Positions 1 to 9,515 are shown, numbered from the stretch's first letter. The stretch: DNA of 64,000 nt from Paenibacillus sp. JNUCC32 (GCF_014863545.1 NZ_CP062260.1:2480001-2544000); one strand, 5' to 3'. The notes: generated by a model from the sequence alone, not told the origin. Translations and numbers: made by a program.

Positions 1-568
1 AACCTTTATCGAACAGGGGGACGCTGGCGTCGCCAATCTGCTCGATTATGGGACCTCCAGGCTCGTTCGTATTCCGCTTAAGCATCAGCCTGAAATCGAG
101 CGGCTGCTGCATTCCATGCTCGCAGAATGCCAAACGGAGCAGACTCACTACAGCTCATTGGTTCGCTCGCTGATGAACGAGCTGCTTATCCGCCTCCACC
201 GGATTGAGACCACGCTGCAATCCCAAACCCATGAATACGAGCATCCGATGCATCAAAAAATTTCGGAAATTGCCCAATATATCAAATCGAATTTCCATGA
301 AAAGCTCACGCTGGAACAGGTCGCCAAGCAGTTTTACATCAGTCCCTCCTACCTCAGCAGGGTATTCACCAGGTTGACAGGCTTTCACTTTCGTGAATAC
401 GTGCAGGTGGTACGAATCCGCGAAGCCCAAAAAATGCTCGTGAGCAGCCGGGACTCCGTGCAAATCATCTCCGAGCTGGCCGGATTTGAACATATTGCCC
501 ACTTCAATAAAACCTTCAAAAAAATAGCGGGCACGACGCCTCTCCAGTATCGCAAGCGTCACGGATAG
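1..568 (+). CDS. AraC-family transcriptional regulator, C-terminal part (5' truncated by window edge)
   Basis: The reading frame is open from the first bases of the window, so the gene begins upstream and only about 188 C-terminal residues are seen. The last 100 residues form a double helix-turn-helix of the AraC/XylS family: a first recognition region (LTLEQVAKQFYISPSYLSRVF) and a second one ending in the typical PLQYRKRHG tail. The preceding part looks like the end of a cupin-like sensing domain followed by a helical linker. It converges on the GH105-GH43 operon and is a likely local regulator of these pectin or hemicellulose genes; that role is inferred from position only. Confidence 0.9.
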   Translation, partial: TFIEQGDAGVANLLDYGTSRLVRIPLKHQPEIERLLHSMLAECQTEQTHYSSLVRSLMNELLIRLHRIETTLQSQTHEYEHPMHQKISEIAQYIKSNFHEKLTLEQVAKQFYISPSYLSRVFTRLTGFHFREYVQVVRIREAQKMLVSSRDSVQIISELAGFEHIAHFNKTFKKIAGTTPLQYRKRHG

Positions 569-571
569 AAT

Positions 572-613
572 CGGGGCTGTTCCAAAGTAGTCACCCGTCT
601 TGGGACAGCCCCG
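572..613. terminator. Convergent hairpin terminator
   Basis: A 14-bp stem (572-585 with 600-613, one G-U pair) with a 14-nt loop lies between the converging AraC gene and the GH43 gene. Both sides lack a long T-run, so termination efficiency is uncertain. Its placement a few bases after one stop codon and before the other suggests it serves both strands. Confidence 0.6.
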
Positions 614-619
614 CCTTTA

Positions 620-2206
620 CTACATCTCTCCTCTTCCGACCCTAAACCATTCGACATCCACATACCCTCTGTCTGGATGATCCTCCTTACAAACCGCGAA
701 CAATCCAACCTTGGCCCCGACCCAGTGACCTTTCTCCGCTACGAAATCCTTTTTCCCGCACGGCATGTAACGACCGTCAGCAGCAGCGTAATCGAAGCGG
801 CATAACGCACCAGGATGAACCGTGACCCGAATCGTTACCTTCCCATCATTCCATCCGCCGGACCATACGATATTCTCCTCCTTGTCATTCCCTTCGGCTT
901 GAATAATCTCCATCCCGGATCCGTCCGTCTTCATCCGAACGCCGACATAGGCGAAGGTTCGTCCGAATATGATCAGACCCGCCCGTTCACCGGGCTTGAG
1001 TGACGTTCCATCCAGTTTGGCTTCCGCATGAAATACTTCAGCCGGAAATTTCTGCAGCAGCAAGTGAGGGGCATCGTAGATCGTTTGCGATGGCCGGTGC
1101 TCCGGCACGGGAAAGGAGAATAATCGCAAATGGCTTTCCTTCTCGAACGCGTACCAGTCCGGTTTCGGGTTGGCCTGCCATTGCCACTGAAGGCCAAGCG
1201 TTGCGCCTTCGAATTCGTCCGAATCGTCCGGGACTTGAATCATATGCTCCCCAAGGACACTTGGCTTCGGATAACGCAGAACCGGTTCGCCGATCCCGTC
1301 TCCATTCGTGTCGATCCCGATCTGCGGCCAATCATCCACCCAGTGCATGGGCTGCAGATGTGTTATTCGTCCGTAAGCCCCCTTGTCTTGAAAATGCATA
1401 AACCACGATTCGCCCGATGCCAGCTCCACCCAGCCGCCTTGATGCGGACCGTTAACCGGGCCATCGCCTTGATGCAGCACGATTTTGTCCTCATAAGGGC
1501 CAAAGACCGAGGTAGACCGAAGCACGGTCTGCCAACCCGTTGATACTCCTCCGGCAGGAGCAAAGATATAATAATAGCCATTCCGTTTATACAGCTTCGG
1601 GCCCTCCATCGTCGGATGGCGCTCGGTCCCGTCGAAGACGATCTGACCTTCATCCAGCAGCTGTTTTCCATCCGGGGACATCCGGCACATTCGTAATAGA
1701 TGCTTGATGCCGCATCTGCTTTTGGCAAACGCGTGAACCAGGTAAGCCTGGCCGTCATCGTCCCAGAACGGACACGGGTCGATTAAGCCTTTTCCCTCTT
1801 GAACCAGATGGAGTGGGGTCCAGCTGCCTGCCGGGTCCTCTGCGGTGCTCATCAAGATGCCGACATCCGGATCTCCATAGAACACCCAGTACTTGCCGTC
1901 ATGGAATCGAAGGGCCGGAGCCCAGACGCCGTTCCCATGCTGCGGGACGTCATAGCCCGGCAGATCCATCCGGGGCAGCACATGATTCATGATCCTCCAG
2001 TTAATTAAATCCTTCGAATGCAGAATCGGCAGTCCCGGCAGATGCCCGAAGCTGGAGGCTGTCATATAGAAATCTTCACCTACCCGGATCACATCCGGAT
2101 CCGAATAATCCGCATGAAGCACCGGATTCACGAACGTTCCGTCTCCCTGATCCGACAACCACGGTTTGTTCTGTAATGCTTGCATTGTTAACGATGAGTG
2201 CATCAT
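620..2206 (-). CDS. Glycoside hydrolase family 43 (beta-xylosidase / alpha-L-arabinofuranosidase type)
   Basis: A 528-residue five-bladed propeller enzyme with a C-terminal concanavalin-like domain from about residue 330. The GH43 catalytic triad is visible: base Asp36 in YSDPD, pKa-modulating Asp143 in LIDPCPF and acid Glu201 in MEGPKL. There is no signal peptide, so it should act in the cytoplasm on imported oligosaccharides, releasing xylose or arabinose units. The ATG at 2206 is chosen because AGGAGG lies six bases upstream and it overlaps the GH105 stop codon in an ATGA arrangement, implying translational coupling. The frame stays open 52 codons further upstream, but that part lies inside GH105 and has no family similarity. 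Exact substrate is not decidable from sequence. Confidence 0.9.
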   Translation of the reverse strand: MMHSSLTMQALQNKPWLSDQGDGTFVNPVLHADYSDPDVIRVGEDFYMTASSFGHLPGLPILHSKDLINWRIMNHVLPRMDLPGYDVPQHGNGVWAPALRFHDGKYWVFYGDPDVGILMSTAEDPAGSWTPLHLVQEGKGLIDPCPFWDDDGQAYLVHAFAKSRCGIKHLLRMCRMSPDGKQLLDEGQIVFDGTERHPTMEGPKLYKRNGYYYIFAPAGGVSTGWQTVLRSTSVFGPYEDKIVLHQGDGPVNGPHQGGWVELASGESWFMHFQDKGAYGRITHLQPMHWVDDWPQIGIDTNGDGIGEPVLRYPKPSVLGEHMIQVPDDSDEFEGATLGLQWQWQANPKPDWYAFEKESHLRLFSFPVPEHRPSQTIYDAPHLLLQKFPAEVFHAEAKLDGTSLKPGERAGLIIFGRTFAYVGVRMKTDGSGMEIIQAEGNDKEENIVWSGGWNDGKVTIRVTVHPGALCRFDYAAADGRYMPCGKKDFVAEKGHWVGAKVGLFAVCKEDHPDRGYVDVEWFRVGRGEM

Positions 2207-3333
2207 ATAGAACCTCCTACCCTTGAATCTTCCAACCGCTCCATTTCCAGACTTGCAAGGATGAAAGGCGCGACGCCGATCTGGGCGTCCGACACCTTTT
2301 TCTCGCCGATGTAATATTCGTAAGAGCCGTTGCGGTCGTCGCTGAGCCCCGCTCCAAGGCATATGGAATGTAGATGCACGCCGGTATCGTTAACCTCGAC
2401 AAACCGCTGTACCAAACCTTCGTAAGCCCTTTCCGCAATGGATCTTGAAGGCTGCTCCAGGTATTGGAGCCGCACTCCCTTGGCCAATGCATAAATAAAC
2501 ATCGAGGAGCCGGAGGTTTCGAGATAATTGCCTTCCCGGAAGCCTTGATCGAGCACCTGGAACCACAGCCCGCTCTCTTTCTCCTGATACCGTCCCAGCG
2601 CCCGGCTTAACCGTTCGAATATGCCCATGATCGTACCGCGCTTCGGATGATCCACCGGGAAATACTCGAGACTGTCCACCAGCGCCATTGCATACCAGCC
2701 TAAGGCCCTGCTCCAATAATGCGGGGAGCGGCCGCTTTCCGGATCGGCCCATACTTGTTCCTTCGCTTCATCCCATCCGTGATACAAGAGCCCCGTTGTG
2801 CGATCCCGGGTTCTTCGCTCCACCAGCAGAAGCTGATGGGCTACCTCGTCGAACCATTCAGGTCGGTTGTAGGTTTTCGCATATTGCGCCAGAAATGGCG
2901 AAGACATATAGAGTCCATCCAGCCACATCTGAAACGGGTAAACTTTCTTGTGCCAGAACCCGCCGTCCGTCGTCCTGGGCTGGCCGATCAGCTGGGCGGC
3001 CAGCGAATGGGAAGCCTTTTCATAACGGGAGTCATGAAATCTGGCGCTCAGAGCAAATAAATTTTTCCCCTGGTTGATCTGGTCCAGATTATACTCTTCG
3101 ATGCGATATCCCCGAATGTCCCCATCCGCTTGAACAAACAGATCCATATGCCTTTTCATGAAATCAATATAAGCATCCTTGCTATAACAATCCCCTGTGC
3201 GGGCGATCGCCATGAGCATCATCCCGGGTACATACGCCCACCGACGGGCAATTTCAGAGTGAAGTCCCTCGCTGTCCGCTTGACTGAGAATGGTATCCGC
3301 CGTCAAGACGGACCATCTGCTCTCTTGTTTCAA
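2203..3333 (-). CDS. GH105 unsaturated rhamnogalacturonyl hydrolase (YteR/YesR-like)
   Basis: A 376-residue (alpha/alpha)6-barrel protein. The motif PFQMWLDGLYM carries the family's catalytic Asp (Asp139 here), and SRALGWYAMAL is the usual barrel motif. The family removes the delta-4,5-unsaturated galacturonyl residue that lyases leave at the non-reducing end of rhamnogalacturonan oligosaccharides. No signal peptide, hence cytoplasmic. Translation starts at a TTG preceded by GAGGTGAGGGG. It is first in a two-gene operon with GH43 and diverges from the pectinesterase gene across about 290 bp. Confidence 0.92.
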   Translation of the reverse strand: MKQESRWSVLTADTILSQADSEGLHSEIARRWAYVPGMMLMAIARTGDCYSKDAYIDFMKRHMDLFVQADGDIRGYRIEEYNLDQINQGKNLFALSARFHDSRYEKASHSLAAQLIGQPRTTDGGFWHKKVYPFQMWLDGLYMSSPFLAQYAKTYNRPEWFDEVAHQLLLVERRTRDRTTGLLYHGWDEAKEQVWADPESGRSPHYWSRALGWYAMALVDSLEYFPVDHPKRGTIMGIFERLSRALGRYQEKESGLWFQVLDQGFREGNYLETSGSSMFIYALAKGVRLQYLEQPSRSIAERAYEGLVQRFVEVNDTGVHLHSICLGAGLSDDRNGSYEYYIGEKKVSDAQIGVAPFILASLEMERLEDSRVGGSI

Positions 3334-3619
3334 AACCCCTCACCTCAATATCCTTGGAAGTTCTAATCACAAACCAATTATAAAGAAACGTAAATCATAA
3401 AAATTCCGGATTTGATGCCGAATCTCCCGCATATTTTGCATTTTATGCTCTGTTTCCCAATCAGCTTTCGTTCAAGAAGACAAGCAGAATAAGCTGCCAT
3501 TTTTATAAATTCGGCATAAAAGGCAAAGAATTAACCGATTTAAACATCGGAGGTGTTATTATTGGAGCCTGCAATTCGATAACATGGATGAAAAATCCAT
3601 AGAAGGAGCGTGTTCATCG

Positions 3620-4546
3620 ATGAAAATCACGGTAGATCCCAGCGGACAAGGCGACTTCGTGACAGTACAGTCCGCTGTTGACTCGATTCCCGAGCAGGCC
3701 GATTCCCTTGTCATCCTCGAAATCAAAAAGGGTGTGTATCGCGAGAAAATCACGATCCCTTCATCAAAGCCAGCTATTCGCATGATCGGCGAAGGAGCCG
3801 AAGAAACGATTCTTACCTATTCGGATAACGCCCACACCCTGGGGGAAGATGGGCAGCCCCTTGGCACCTTTCGCAGTGGAAGCTTGTATGTCTACGCCGA
3901 CGATTTCAGCGCCGAACAATTGACCGTCCGCAACGATTCCGGACCTGGAACGGGCCAGGCTGTCGCCGCCTTTATCGATGCCGACCGGGTGTCCTTTCAG
4001 CATGTAAGGCTCGAAGGCGATCAAGATACGCTTTATGTATCCGGCGGACGTCATTACTTTGCCGAATGCTTTATCGAAGGAGATGTCGATTTCATATTTG
4101 GGCCGGCAGCGGCCGTATTCGACCGGTGCATGATCCGCTGCAAGCGGTCCGGCGGTTACCTGACCGCAGCCAATACGCCGAAGGCAGCGGAGTTCGGCTA
4201 TGTCTTTCTGGACTGCACCATATCGGGAGCACCCGGCGTTGAGAACGTATACCTCGGCCGGCCGTGGCGCGACTACGCCAATGTGGTGTTCATCCGATGC
4301 GAGATGGACGGCTCGGTTCATCCGCAGGGCTGGCATAACTGGAACCAGCCGGATCGCGAGCAGACATCCCGTTATGCCGAATTCGACAGCCGCGGCCCCG
4401 GAGCAGCCCCCTCCCTGAGGGTTTCGTGGTCCAGGGACCTTACCGAAGCCGAGGCTAAACCGTTTACGATTGAACAAGTGCTCAGTGGACAAGACGGTTG
4501 GTGTTCGCCTTACGCACCCGTTTCGTCTAAGCTGAAGAAAGGTTGA
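3620..4546 (+). CDS. Pectinesterase (carbohydrate esterase family 8), cytoplasmic form
   Basis: Right-handed beta-helix pectin methylesterase of about 308 residues; it would demethylate galacturonate residues. The family signature is complete: GTGQAVA, GDQDTLY (acid/base Asp136), VDFIFG (nucleophile Asp157) and YLGRPWRDY (Arg214). There is no signal peptide, so it probably acts on imported oligogalacturonides rather than polymeric pectin. The ATG at 3620 is preferred because AGAAGGAG stands upstream; an in-frame ATG at 3584 (12 residues longer) has no ribosome site. The stop codon touches the next gene, so the two form an operon. Confidence 0.9.
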   Translation: MKITVDPSGQGDFVTVQSAVDSIPEQADSLVILEIKKGVYREKITIPSSKPAIRMIGEGAEETILTYSDNAHTLGEDGQPLGTFRSGSLYVYADDFSAEQLTVRNDSGPGTGQAVAAFIDADRVSFQHVRLEGDQDTLYVSGGRHYFAECFIEGDVDFIFGPAAAVFDRCMIRCKRSGGYLTAANTPKAAEFGYVFLDCTISGAPGVENVYLGRPWRDYANVVFIRCEMDGSVHPQGWHNWNQPDREQTSRYAEFDSRGPGAAPSLRVSWSRDLTEAEAKPFTIEQVLSGQDGWCSPYAPVSSKLKKG

Positions 4547-4551
4547 TGATT

Positions 4552-5979
4552 ATGACTGCACTGGCACGAGTCCGTCCCGAGGAGGTGGGTATTCCTCCAT
4601 CAGCCATCCTCCGCTTTATGGAGGATATGACGGAAAGGAATATGAACCTGCACAGCTTTATGCTGCTAAGGCATGGCAAAGTGGCTGCTGAAGGCCACTA
4701 CTACCCTTTTCGAAAGAATGCAAGGCATCCGATATTCTCCGTCAGCAAAAGCCTGACTTCTGCAGCCATCGGTATCGCCATTGGAGAAGGGCTAATCTCC
4801 CTGGAGGACAAGGTCATTGCATTTTTTCCCGACAAGCAGCCGGAGGCCGTACACCCGTATACGGCCAGCATGACCATCCGGCATCTGCTGAGCATGCAAA
4901 CCGTTCACCGGAAATCCACCAATAAGGAGGCCCGGGATATCGTATTCGAATATCTTCATACGCCTCCAAGCCATCCCCCCGGTACCGTCTTTGCTTACGA
5001 TACAACGGGTACGCATACGCTATGTGCCATCCTTCAACGAGTCACGGGAACCACCGTGCACGAATATCTCGAAACACGCTTGTTCCAGCCCCTCGGGATG
5101 CAGGATATCGAATGGGAGACTTGTCCGCTCGGCATTAACCAGGGCGGCAGCGGAGCCTATTGCACGCCCGAGGATATGGCAAGGTTCGGCCAGCTTTATC
5201 TGCAGGACGGAGTCTGGAACGGGATCCGGATTCTGCCGGAGGGCTGGGTAGAACAAAGCACATCCAAGGCGGTCGATAACTCCAGTGCCGGAATTCTTTT
5301 GGAAGGTCGAAGCGGGTACGGATACCAATTCTGGCGGGCCAGGCGTCAAGCCTACTGCGCTTTCGGCGCGGGTGGACAATTCATCCTCGTCATGCCGGAA
5401 CAAGATGCCGTTTTCGTCTCGACGGCCAACACCATGCTGAACCGGGATGAGCACCAAGGGATCCTGGATAGCGTTTGGACGCATCTGGTTCCTTCAATGA
5501 GTGCGTTCTGCCCCCTTGATGATGCCGATTATCAACGGATGCAGCAGCGTCTGAGCGCTTTGAAACTCCATCTGCCGAAGGGAAGCTCCTCCTCCACAGC
5601 GGCCACGGAGGTCTCTGGGCAGCAATACCGCCTCTCAGCAAATGAGCCGGGTTGGATGTATTGTCGCTTTACGTTCAGTGAGCAACAATGCGAGCTCATT
5701 TTCGTACATGAAACGGGTCATGCCAGGGTTATATGCTCCATGAACGCTTGGCATATCGGTCCTGATCCTTTTTATGGCCTTACCTCCGCCTGTGGTGCCG
5801 TATGGGCAGACTCGTCGACTTGCTTGATCTACATTCAACTGCTGGAGGTGCAGCAGATGTTTATCCTAACCTGCCGTTTCGACCGCGATGGTCTTGTACT
5901 GCAAATCAAGCCGGCAGGGGCGCTCATAACGAATGATTTGGACCTCGTGCTCATCGGAACGAAAATCGATGCTCCATGA
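4552..5979 (+). CDS. SxxK serine hydrolase (class C beta-lactamase / esterase fold)
   Basis: A 475-residue protein of the beta-lactamase-related esterase family. The nucleophile motif SVSK (Ser63-Lys66) sits in FSVSKSLTSAAIGIA, followed by HLLSMQT and a Tyr in AYDTTGTH that occupies the YxN position. The first 330 residues form the catalytic domain; the last 120 look like a separate beta-rich domain. No signal peptide. Coupling to the pectin methylesterase suggests de-esterification (for example deacetylation) of imported pectic oligosaccharides, an inference from context. In-frame alternatives are TTG 4543 and ATG 4546; ATG 4552 has the best spacing from AAGAAAGG. Confidence 0.85.
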   Translation: MTALARVRPEEVGIPPSAILRFMEDMTERNMNLHSFMLLRHGKVAAEGHYYPFRKNARHPIFSVSKSLTSAAIGIAIGEGLISLEDKVIAFFPDKQPEAVHPYTASMTIRHLLSMQTVHRKSTNKEARDIVFEYLHTPPSHPPGTVFAYDTTGTHTLCAILQRVTGTTVHEYLETRLFQPLGMQDIEWETCPLGINQGGSGAYCTPEDMARFGQLYLQDGVWNGIRILPEGWVEQSTSKAVDNSSAGILLEGRSGYGYQFWRARRQAYCAFGAGGQFILVMPEQDAVFVSTANTMLNRDEHQGILDSVWTHLVPSMSAFCPLDDADYQRMQQRLSALKLHLPKGSSSSTAATEVSGQQYRLSANEPGWMYCRFTFSEQQCELIFVHETGHARVICSMNAWHIGPDPFYGLTSACGAVWADSSTCLIYIQLLEVQQMFILTCRFDRDGLVLQIKPAGALITNDLDLVLIGTKIDAP

Positions 5980-5982
5980 ACC

Positions 5983-6042
5983 GAGAGACAAAGCAGCCAA
6001 GTACGTAAAAGGCACTTCCTCTTCCTTGCCGCTTTGTCTCTC
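5983..6042. terminator. Convergent terminator hairpin
   Basis: A 12-bp inverted repeat (5983-5994 with 6031-6042) separates the end of the serine hydrolase gene from the convergent end of the binding-protein gene. The loop is long (36 nt) and T-runs are weak. Confidence 0.45.
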
Positions 6043-6062
6043 GCTATCATTATTAATGACCG

Positions 6063-7556
6063 CTATTCTTGATTCTCGTAGGACTCTTTATATTCCGCAG
6101 CCATTTGATCGCCGCCGCTCTTTCTCCATCTCTCCACTTCGGCCTTCCAGCCGGCCTCGTCAATCTGTCCCATAATAAACTTGGTTTGCGCATCGGTGAT
6201 GATCTGCTCCAGCTCGCCGCCGCGTTCATTATACGTATTGGATTTCAAGGTAAGCGCCGGATTCGGCACGATATAGTTCTCGTTCTCGTACACGATTTGT
6301 TTATTTTTGTTGAACAGCTCCGTTCCTTTCGCTTTCTTCTCCATGTTGTACAAATCTCCCCGTTGCGGAAACGTATCGCGATAAGGCTTGACCTCTTGAG
6401 CGTCCTTATCCGCATCGATCGTTACGGTATAATCGCCTTCGACTTCGTAATGGACGCCTTCGATACCTTTATTAATGACATTAACCATCTCCGGATCCAG
6501 CAGCTTGTCAACGAAGGTCAGCACTTTAGCCAGCTCTTCTTCAGACTTGACCGTCGATTTCGGGATCGCCAGAAAGCCGGTATTACCGCTTTCCCCCGGA
6601 ACCCGAACGCCTTCAGGTCCTTGCAGCGCCGATACGTCGACAACCGCTTCCGGAACGACCTTCTCCAGCTTGGTTTGCAGCGATTGGCCGTTACCGCCGG
6701 AGATCCGGATATTCGCGCGGCCCGATTCATACACCTTATTGAGCTCGGAGGAATCCACCACGGCGAAATCCTGGTTGATCAGCTTCTCTTCATACAATCT
6801 TCGGAACAGCTTCATAACCTCGAAGAACTGCTCGGATTCGAACTCCGGATAGAAATTGCCCTGCTCGTCGATGCCCCATTTATTAGGTGCGCCTTGGGAA
6901 ACGGCAAGCCGGGTCAATGTTGATGCCGTACCCTGGTTATAGCCTTTGTCCAGCATCATTCCGTAGGTGTCCCTTTTACCGTTGCCATCGGGATCCTCTT
7001 CCGTGCTGTACCGGATAATTTCATACCAATCATCCAGGGTCACCGGTTCCTTCAAGCCGGCTGCATCGAGCCAGTCCTTGCGGTAGCTGACGATCGCCCG
7101 GCCCATGTCCCGGAACAGAGGGATGCCGTATACTTTGCCGTTCACGCTGATATTGTCGTAATAGGCTTGCGGCTGTGCGGCCAAATTCGGATAATTTTTC
7201 AAATGGGTTGTGATGTCCCAGAACAGATCGGCTTCGAGCGAGCTGATGGTAGTTGGCGTATAGTTCAGCTTGATCAGCTTCGGAAGCTCATTGGAAGCGA
7301 CCATGACGTTAACCTTCTCGTCGTATGCGGAGTAAGGTATCCACTGAATCCGCAGATCCGTGTTCGTGTATTCGCGTATTTTTTCCTCCATCGGATTGTT
7401 CGGGTCAGGTATTTCTCCCACCTGGTTCACCACCAGAGTGAGCGGATAAGGCCCGTCGCCATTGACTCCGCTCCCGCCGCTCTTGTCTCCGCAAGCCGTT
7501 ACAACCATCATCCCCGCCAGCATCGCCATCACGGTTGTCATCCATCTTTTCTTCAT
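6063..7556 (-). CDS. Sugar ABC transporter solute-binding lipoprotein (LplA-like)
   Basis: A 497-residue extracellular solute-binding protein of the family 1 / LplA type. It starts with a lipoprotein signal peptide ending in the lipobox VTAC, so it should be tethered to the outer membrane face. Blocks such as FWDITTHLKNYPNL and FLAIPKS are typical of oligosaccharide-binding members. It is the last gene of the LplB-YtcP-LplA operon. Two adjacent ATGs exist (7559 and 7556); the second has better spacing from GGAGGGG. Neighbours suggest a pectic or xylan oligosaccharide ligand. Confidence 0.92.
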   Translation of the reverse strand: MKKRWMTTVMAMLAGMMVVTACGDKSGGSGVNGDGPYPLTLVVNQVGEIPDPNNPMEEKIREYTNTDLRIQWIPYSAYDEKVNVMVASNELPKLIKLNYTPTTISSLEADLFWDITTHLKNYPNLAAQPQAYYDNISVNGKVYGIPLFRDMGRAIVSYRKDWLDAAGLKEPVTLDDWYEIIRYSTEEDPDGNGKRDTYGMMLDKGYNQGTASTLTRLAVSQGAPNKWGIDEQGNFYPEFESEQFFEVMKLFRRLYEEKLINQDFAVVDSSELNKVYESGRANIRISGGNGQSLQTKLEKVVPEAVVDVSALQGPEGVRVPGESGNTGFLAIPKSTVKSEEELAKVLTFVDKLLDPEMVNVINKGIEGVHYEVEGDYTVTIDADKDAQEVKPYRDTFPQRGDLYNMEKKAKGTELFNKNKQIVYENENYIVPNPALTLKSNTYNERGGELEQIITDAQTKFIMGQIDEAGWKAEVERWRKSGGDQMAAEYKESYENQE

Positions 7557-7622
7557 CATTACCCCTCCATCATATTTATTCTATAAGAAACCCCTCTTTG
7601 GGAAGAAGGCGCATCGAACCGA

Positions 7623-8495
7623 TTAACCTTTCACAGAGCCCAGCATAACGCCCTTAGCAAAATGCTTCTGCAGAAAAGGATACACGAGCAGAATCGGCAC
7701 GGTGGCAAAGACGATGACCGCCATACGGATCGTTAACGGCTGCACGTCCATTTCGTCAAAGCTGGCATCCCCCACGCGGCTCTGTGCCAAAATCACGATT
7801 TCCCTAAGCAGGACCTGAATCGGCCACTTCTCGTTATCATTGATGTACAGAATCGCATTGAAAAACGTGTTCCAGTGAGCAACCGCATAAAACAAACCAA
7901 ATGTCGCCATGGCTGGAAGGGACAAGGGAAGCACGATCCGTATCAGGACTCCCAGGTCGTTACAGCCGTCGATTTTTGCGGAATCCTCCAGCCCGTCGGG
8001 AATCTGCTGGAAGAAGTTCTTCAGCACGATCAGGTTAAACGCACTGATGGCATTGGGAATCATCAAAGACCATAACGTGTTGGTCAGATTCAATCCGTTC
8101 ACGACAAAGTACGTTGGAATCATGCCACCGCTAAAGAGCATCGTGATCAAAACACCGAGAAGGATGGGATTTCTCCCCCGGAGATGAGGCTTGGACAACG
8201 GATAAGCCATCAGCGACGTAAACGCCAGGTTGATCAGCGTTCCTACTACCGTAATATAGATCGACACGAGCAAGCTTCGCGGCAGTGTATCCGACGAGAA
8301 AATATATTGATACGATACGAGCGACCATTCTTTGGGCCATAGAATCAACCCGCCTTTGGCGACTTCCGCAGGACTGGCAAAGGATACCGCCAGCACATAC
8401 ACGAATGGCAGAACACACACGATCGCAACGATGAATAATACCGAATGGTTAATGATATCAAACAGGCGATTGCCCCAGGTTTGATCTTGACGCAC
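7623..8495 (-). CDS. Carbohydrate ABC transporter permease (YtcP/MalG type)
   Basis: A 290-residue inner-membrane permease with six predicted helices. The cytoplasmic EAA loop that contacts the ATPase reads EDSAKIDGCNDLGVLIRIVLP, and the C-terminus ends PFLQKHFAKGVMLGSVKG as in YtcP proteins. The start is a GTG with AGGAGGG nine bases upstream. Middle gene of the operon, between LplB-like permease and binding protein. Confidence 0.93.
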   Translation of the reverse strand: MRQDQTWGNRLFDIINHSVLFIVAIVCVLPFVYVLAVSFASPAEVAKGGLILWPKEWSLVSYQYIFSSDTLPRSLLVSIYITVVGTLINLAFTSLMAYPLSKPHLRGRNPILLGVLITMLFSGGMIPTYFVVNGLNLTNTLWSLMIPNAISAFNLIVLKNFFQQIPDGLEDSAKIDGCNDLGVLIRIVLPLSLPAMATFGLFYAVAHWNTFFNAILYINDNEKWPIQVLLREIVILAQSRVGDASFDEMDVQPLTIRMAVIVFATVPILLVYPFLQKHFAKGVMLGSVKG

Positions 8496-8543
8496 TTGTA
8501 TTCCCTCCTGTCATCTTCGAAAAAATGCATCCGCAGCGTCGTC

Positions 8544-9515
8544 CTAGTACACGCCTTCTTCCCCGAATCGCTTGGCCATCCAGTTTGATCCGAGAACCAG
8601 AATCAATCCGACAAAGGATTTAAACAGGCCGACGGCGGCACTGTAACTGTACTGGGCCTGCGTCATCCCTTTGGTGTACACGTACGTATCGAATACTTCA
8701 CTCACTTCCCGATTCGTCGGCGTGATCATGAGGAAGATTTGCTCGAAGCCCGAGTCCAGGAAGTTGCCTAAACGAAGAATAAGCAAAATGATGATCGTGC
8801 TTCGGATGGCCGGCAGCGTAATATGCCACAGCTGGCTCCAGCGTCCGGCTCCGTCGATCCGTGCGGCCTCATACTGCTGCAGATCTACGCCTGCAAGGGC
8901 GGCAAGAAAGATCACGGTGCCCCAGCCCACTTCCTTCCATATCGACTGGGAAACAATCATCGTCCGAAACCAATCCTTCTCCAGCAAGAATGCGATTTTC
9001 TCGCCCGTTATCTGGTAAATGATCTCATTGAGAAGGCCGTTCTCGGTCGTAAACAGAATATAGAAAATACCTACAACGACAACCCAGGATACAAAATGCG
9101 GAATATAGATCAACGTTTGTACAAATCGTTTGAAGCGTTCCCGCCTTAACTCATTCAGCATGAGCGCCAATATAATCGGCAGCGGAAAGAAAAAGATCAG
9201 ATTATATAACGCTAAAATAATGGTGTTTCGAAAGAGCATCCAAAACTGCGGCTCACTGAAAAAGCGCTCGAAATGCTTGAACCCGACCCACGGGCTGCCA
9301 AAGAATCCGGTATGCGGCTTGTAATCTTGAAAAGCCATCGTCACCCCGTACATCGGAACATATTTAAATACGATAAAATACAGCACGCCGGGCAGCAGCA
9401 TCAGATACATCCACCTGTCCCTGACCAGATCCCTCAGTAATAGCTTTCTTTTCTCCGGACTCAGTTCCCCTTTTACTTGCGGGCCTGCCGCAGCCGGAGT
9501 TTGATTAGATTTCAT
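8544..9515 (-). CDS. Carbohydrate ABC transporter permease (LplB type)
   Basis: A 323-residue permease with six helices. It carries the EAA loop YEAARIDGAGRWSQLWHITLP and the family hallmark YVPMYGVTMAFQDYKP after the first helix. Partner of the YtcP-like protein downstream. The start at 9515 follows GGAGAGG; 31 more in-frame codons upstream lack homology and a ribosome site. No ATPase gene is in the operon. Confidence 0.93.
   Translation of the reverse strand: MKSNQTPAAAGPQVKGELSPEKRKLLLRDLVRDRWMYLMLLPGVLYFIVFKYVPMYGVTMAFQDYKPHTGFFGSPWVGFKHFERFFSEPQFWMLFRNTIILALYNLIFFFPLPIILALMLNELRRERFKRFVQTLIYIPHFVSWVVVVGIFYILFTTENGLLNEIIYQITGEKIAFLLEKDWFRTMIVSQSIWKEVGWGTVIFLAALAGVDLQQYEAARIDGAGRWSQLWHITLPAIRSTIIILLILRLGNFLDSGFEQIFLMITPTNREVSEVFDTYVYTKGMTQAQYSYSAAVGLFKSFVGLILVLGSNWMAKRFGEEGVY

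Noticed and set aside
2207..2362. N-terminal extension of GH43
   Set aside because: It lies inside GH105 in another frame and is basic, non-homologous sequence; the ATG at 2206 has AGGAGG.
3334..3619. Firm sigma-A promoters in the GH105-pectinesterase divergent gap
   Set aside because: TATAAT- and TATAAA-like hexamers exist, but no -35 at 16-18 bp was found on either strand.
6069..6923. A 284-codon plus-strand open frame
   Set aside because: Antisense to the LplA-like gene and with no protein-like signals.
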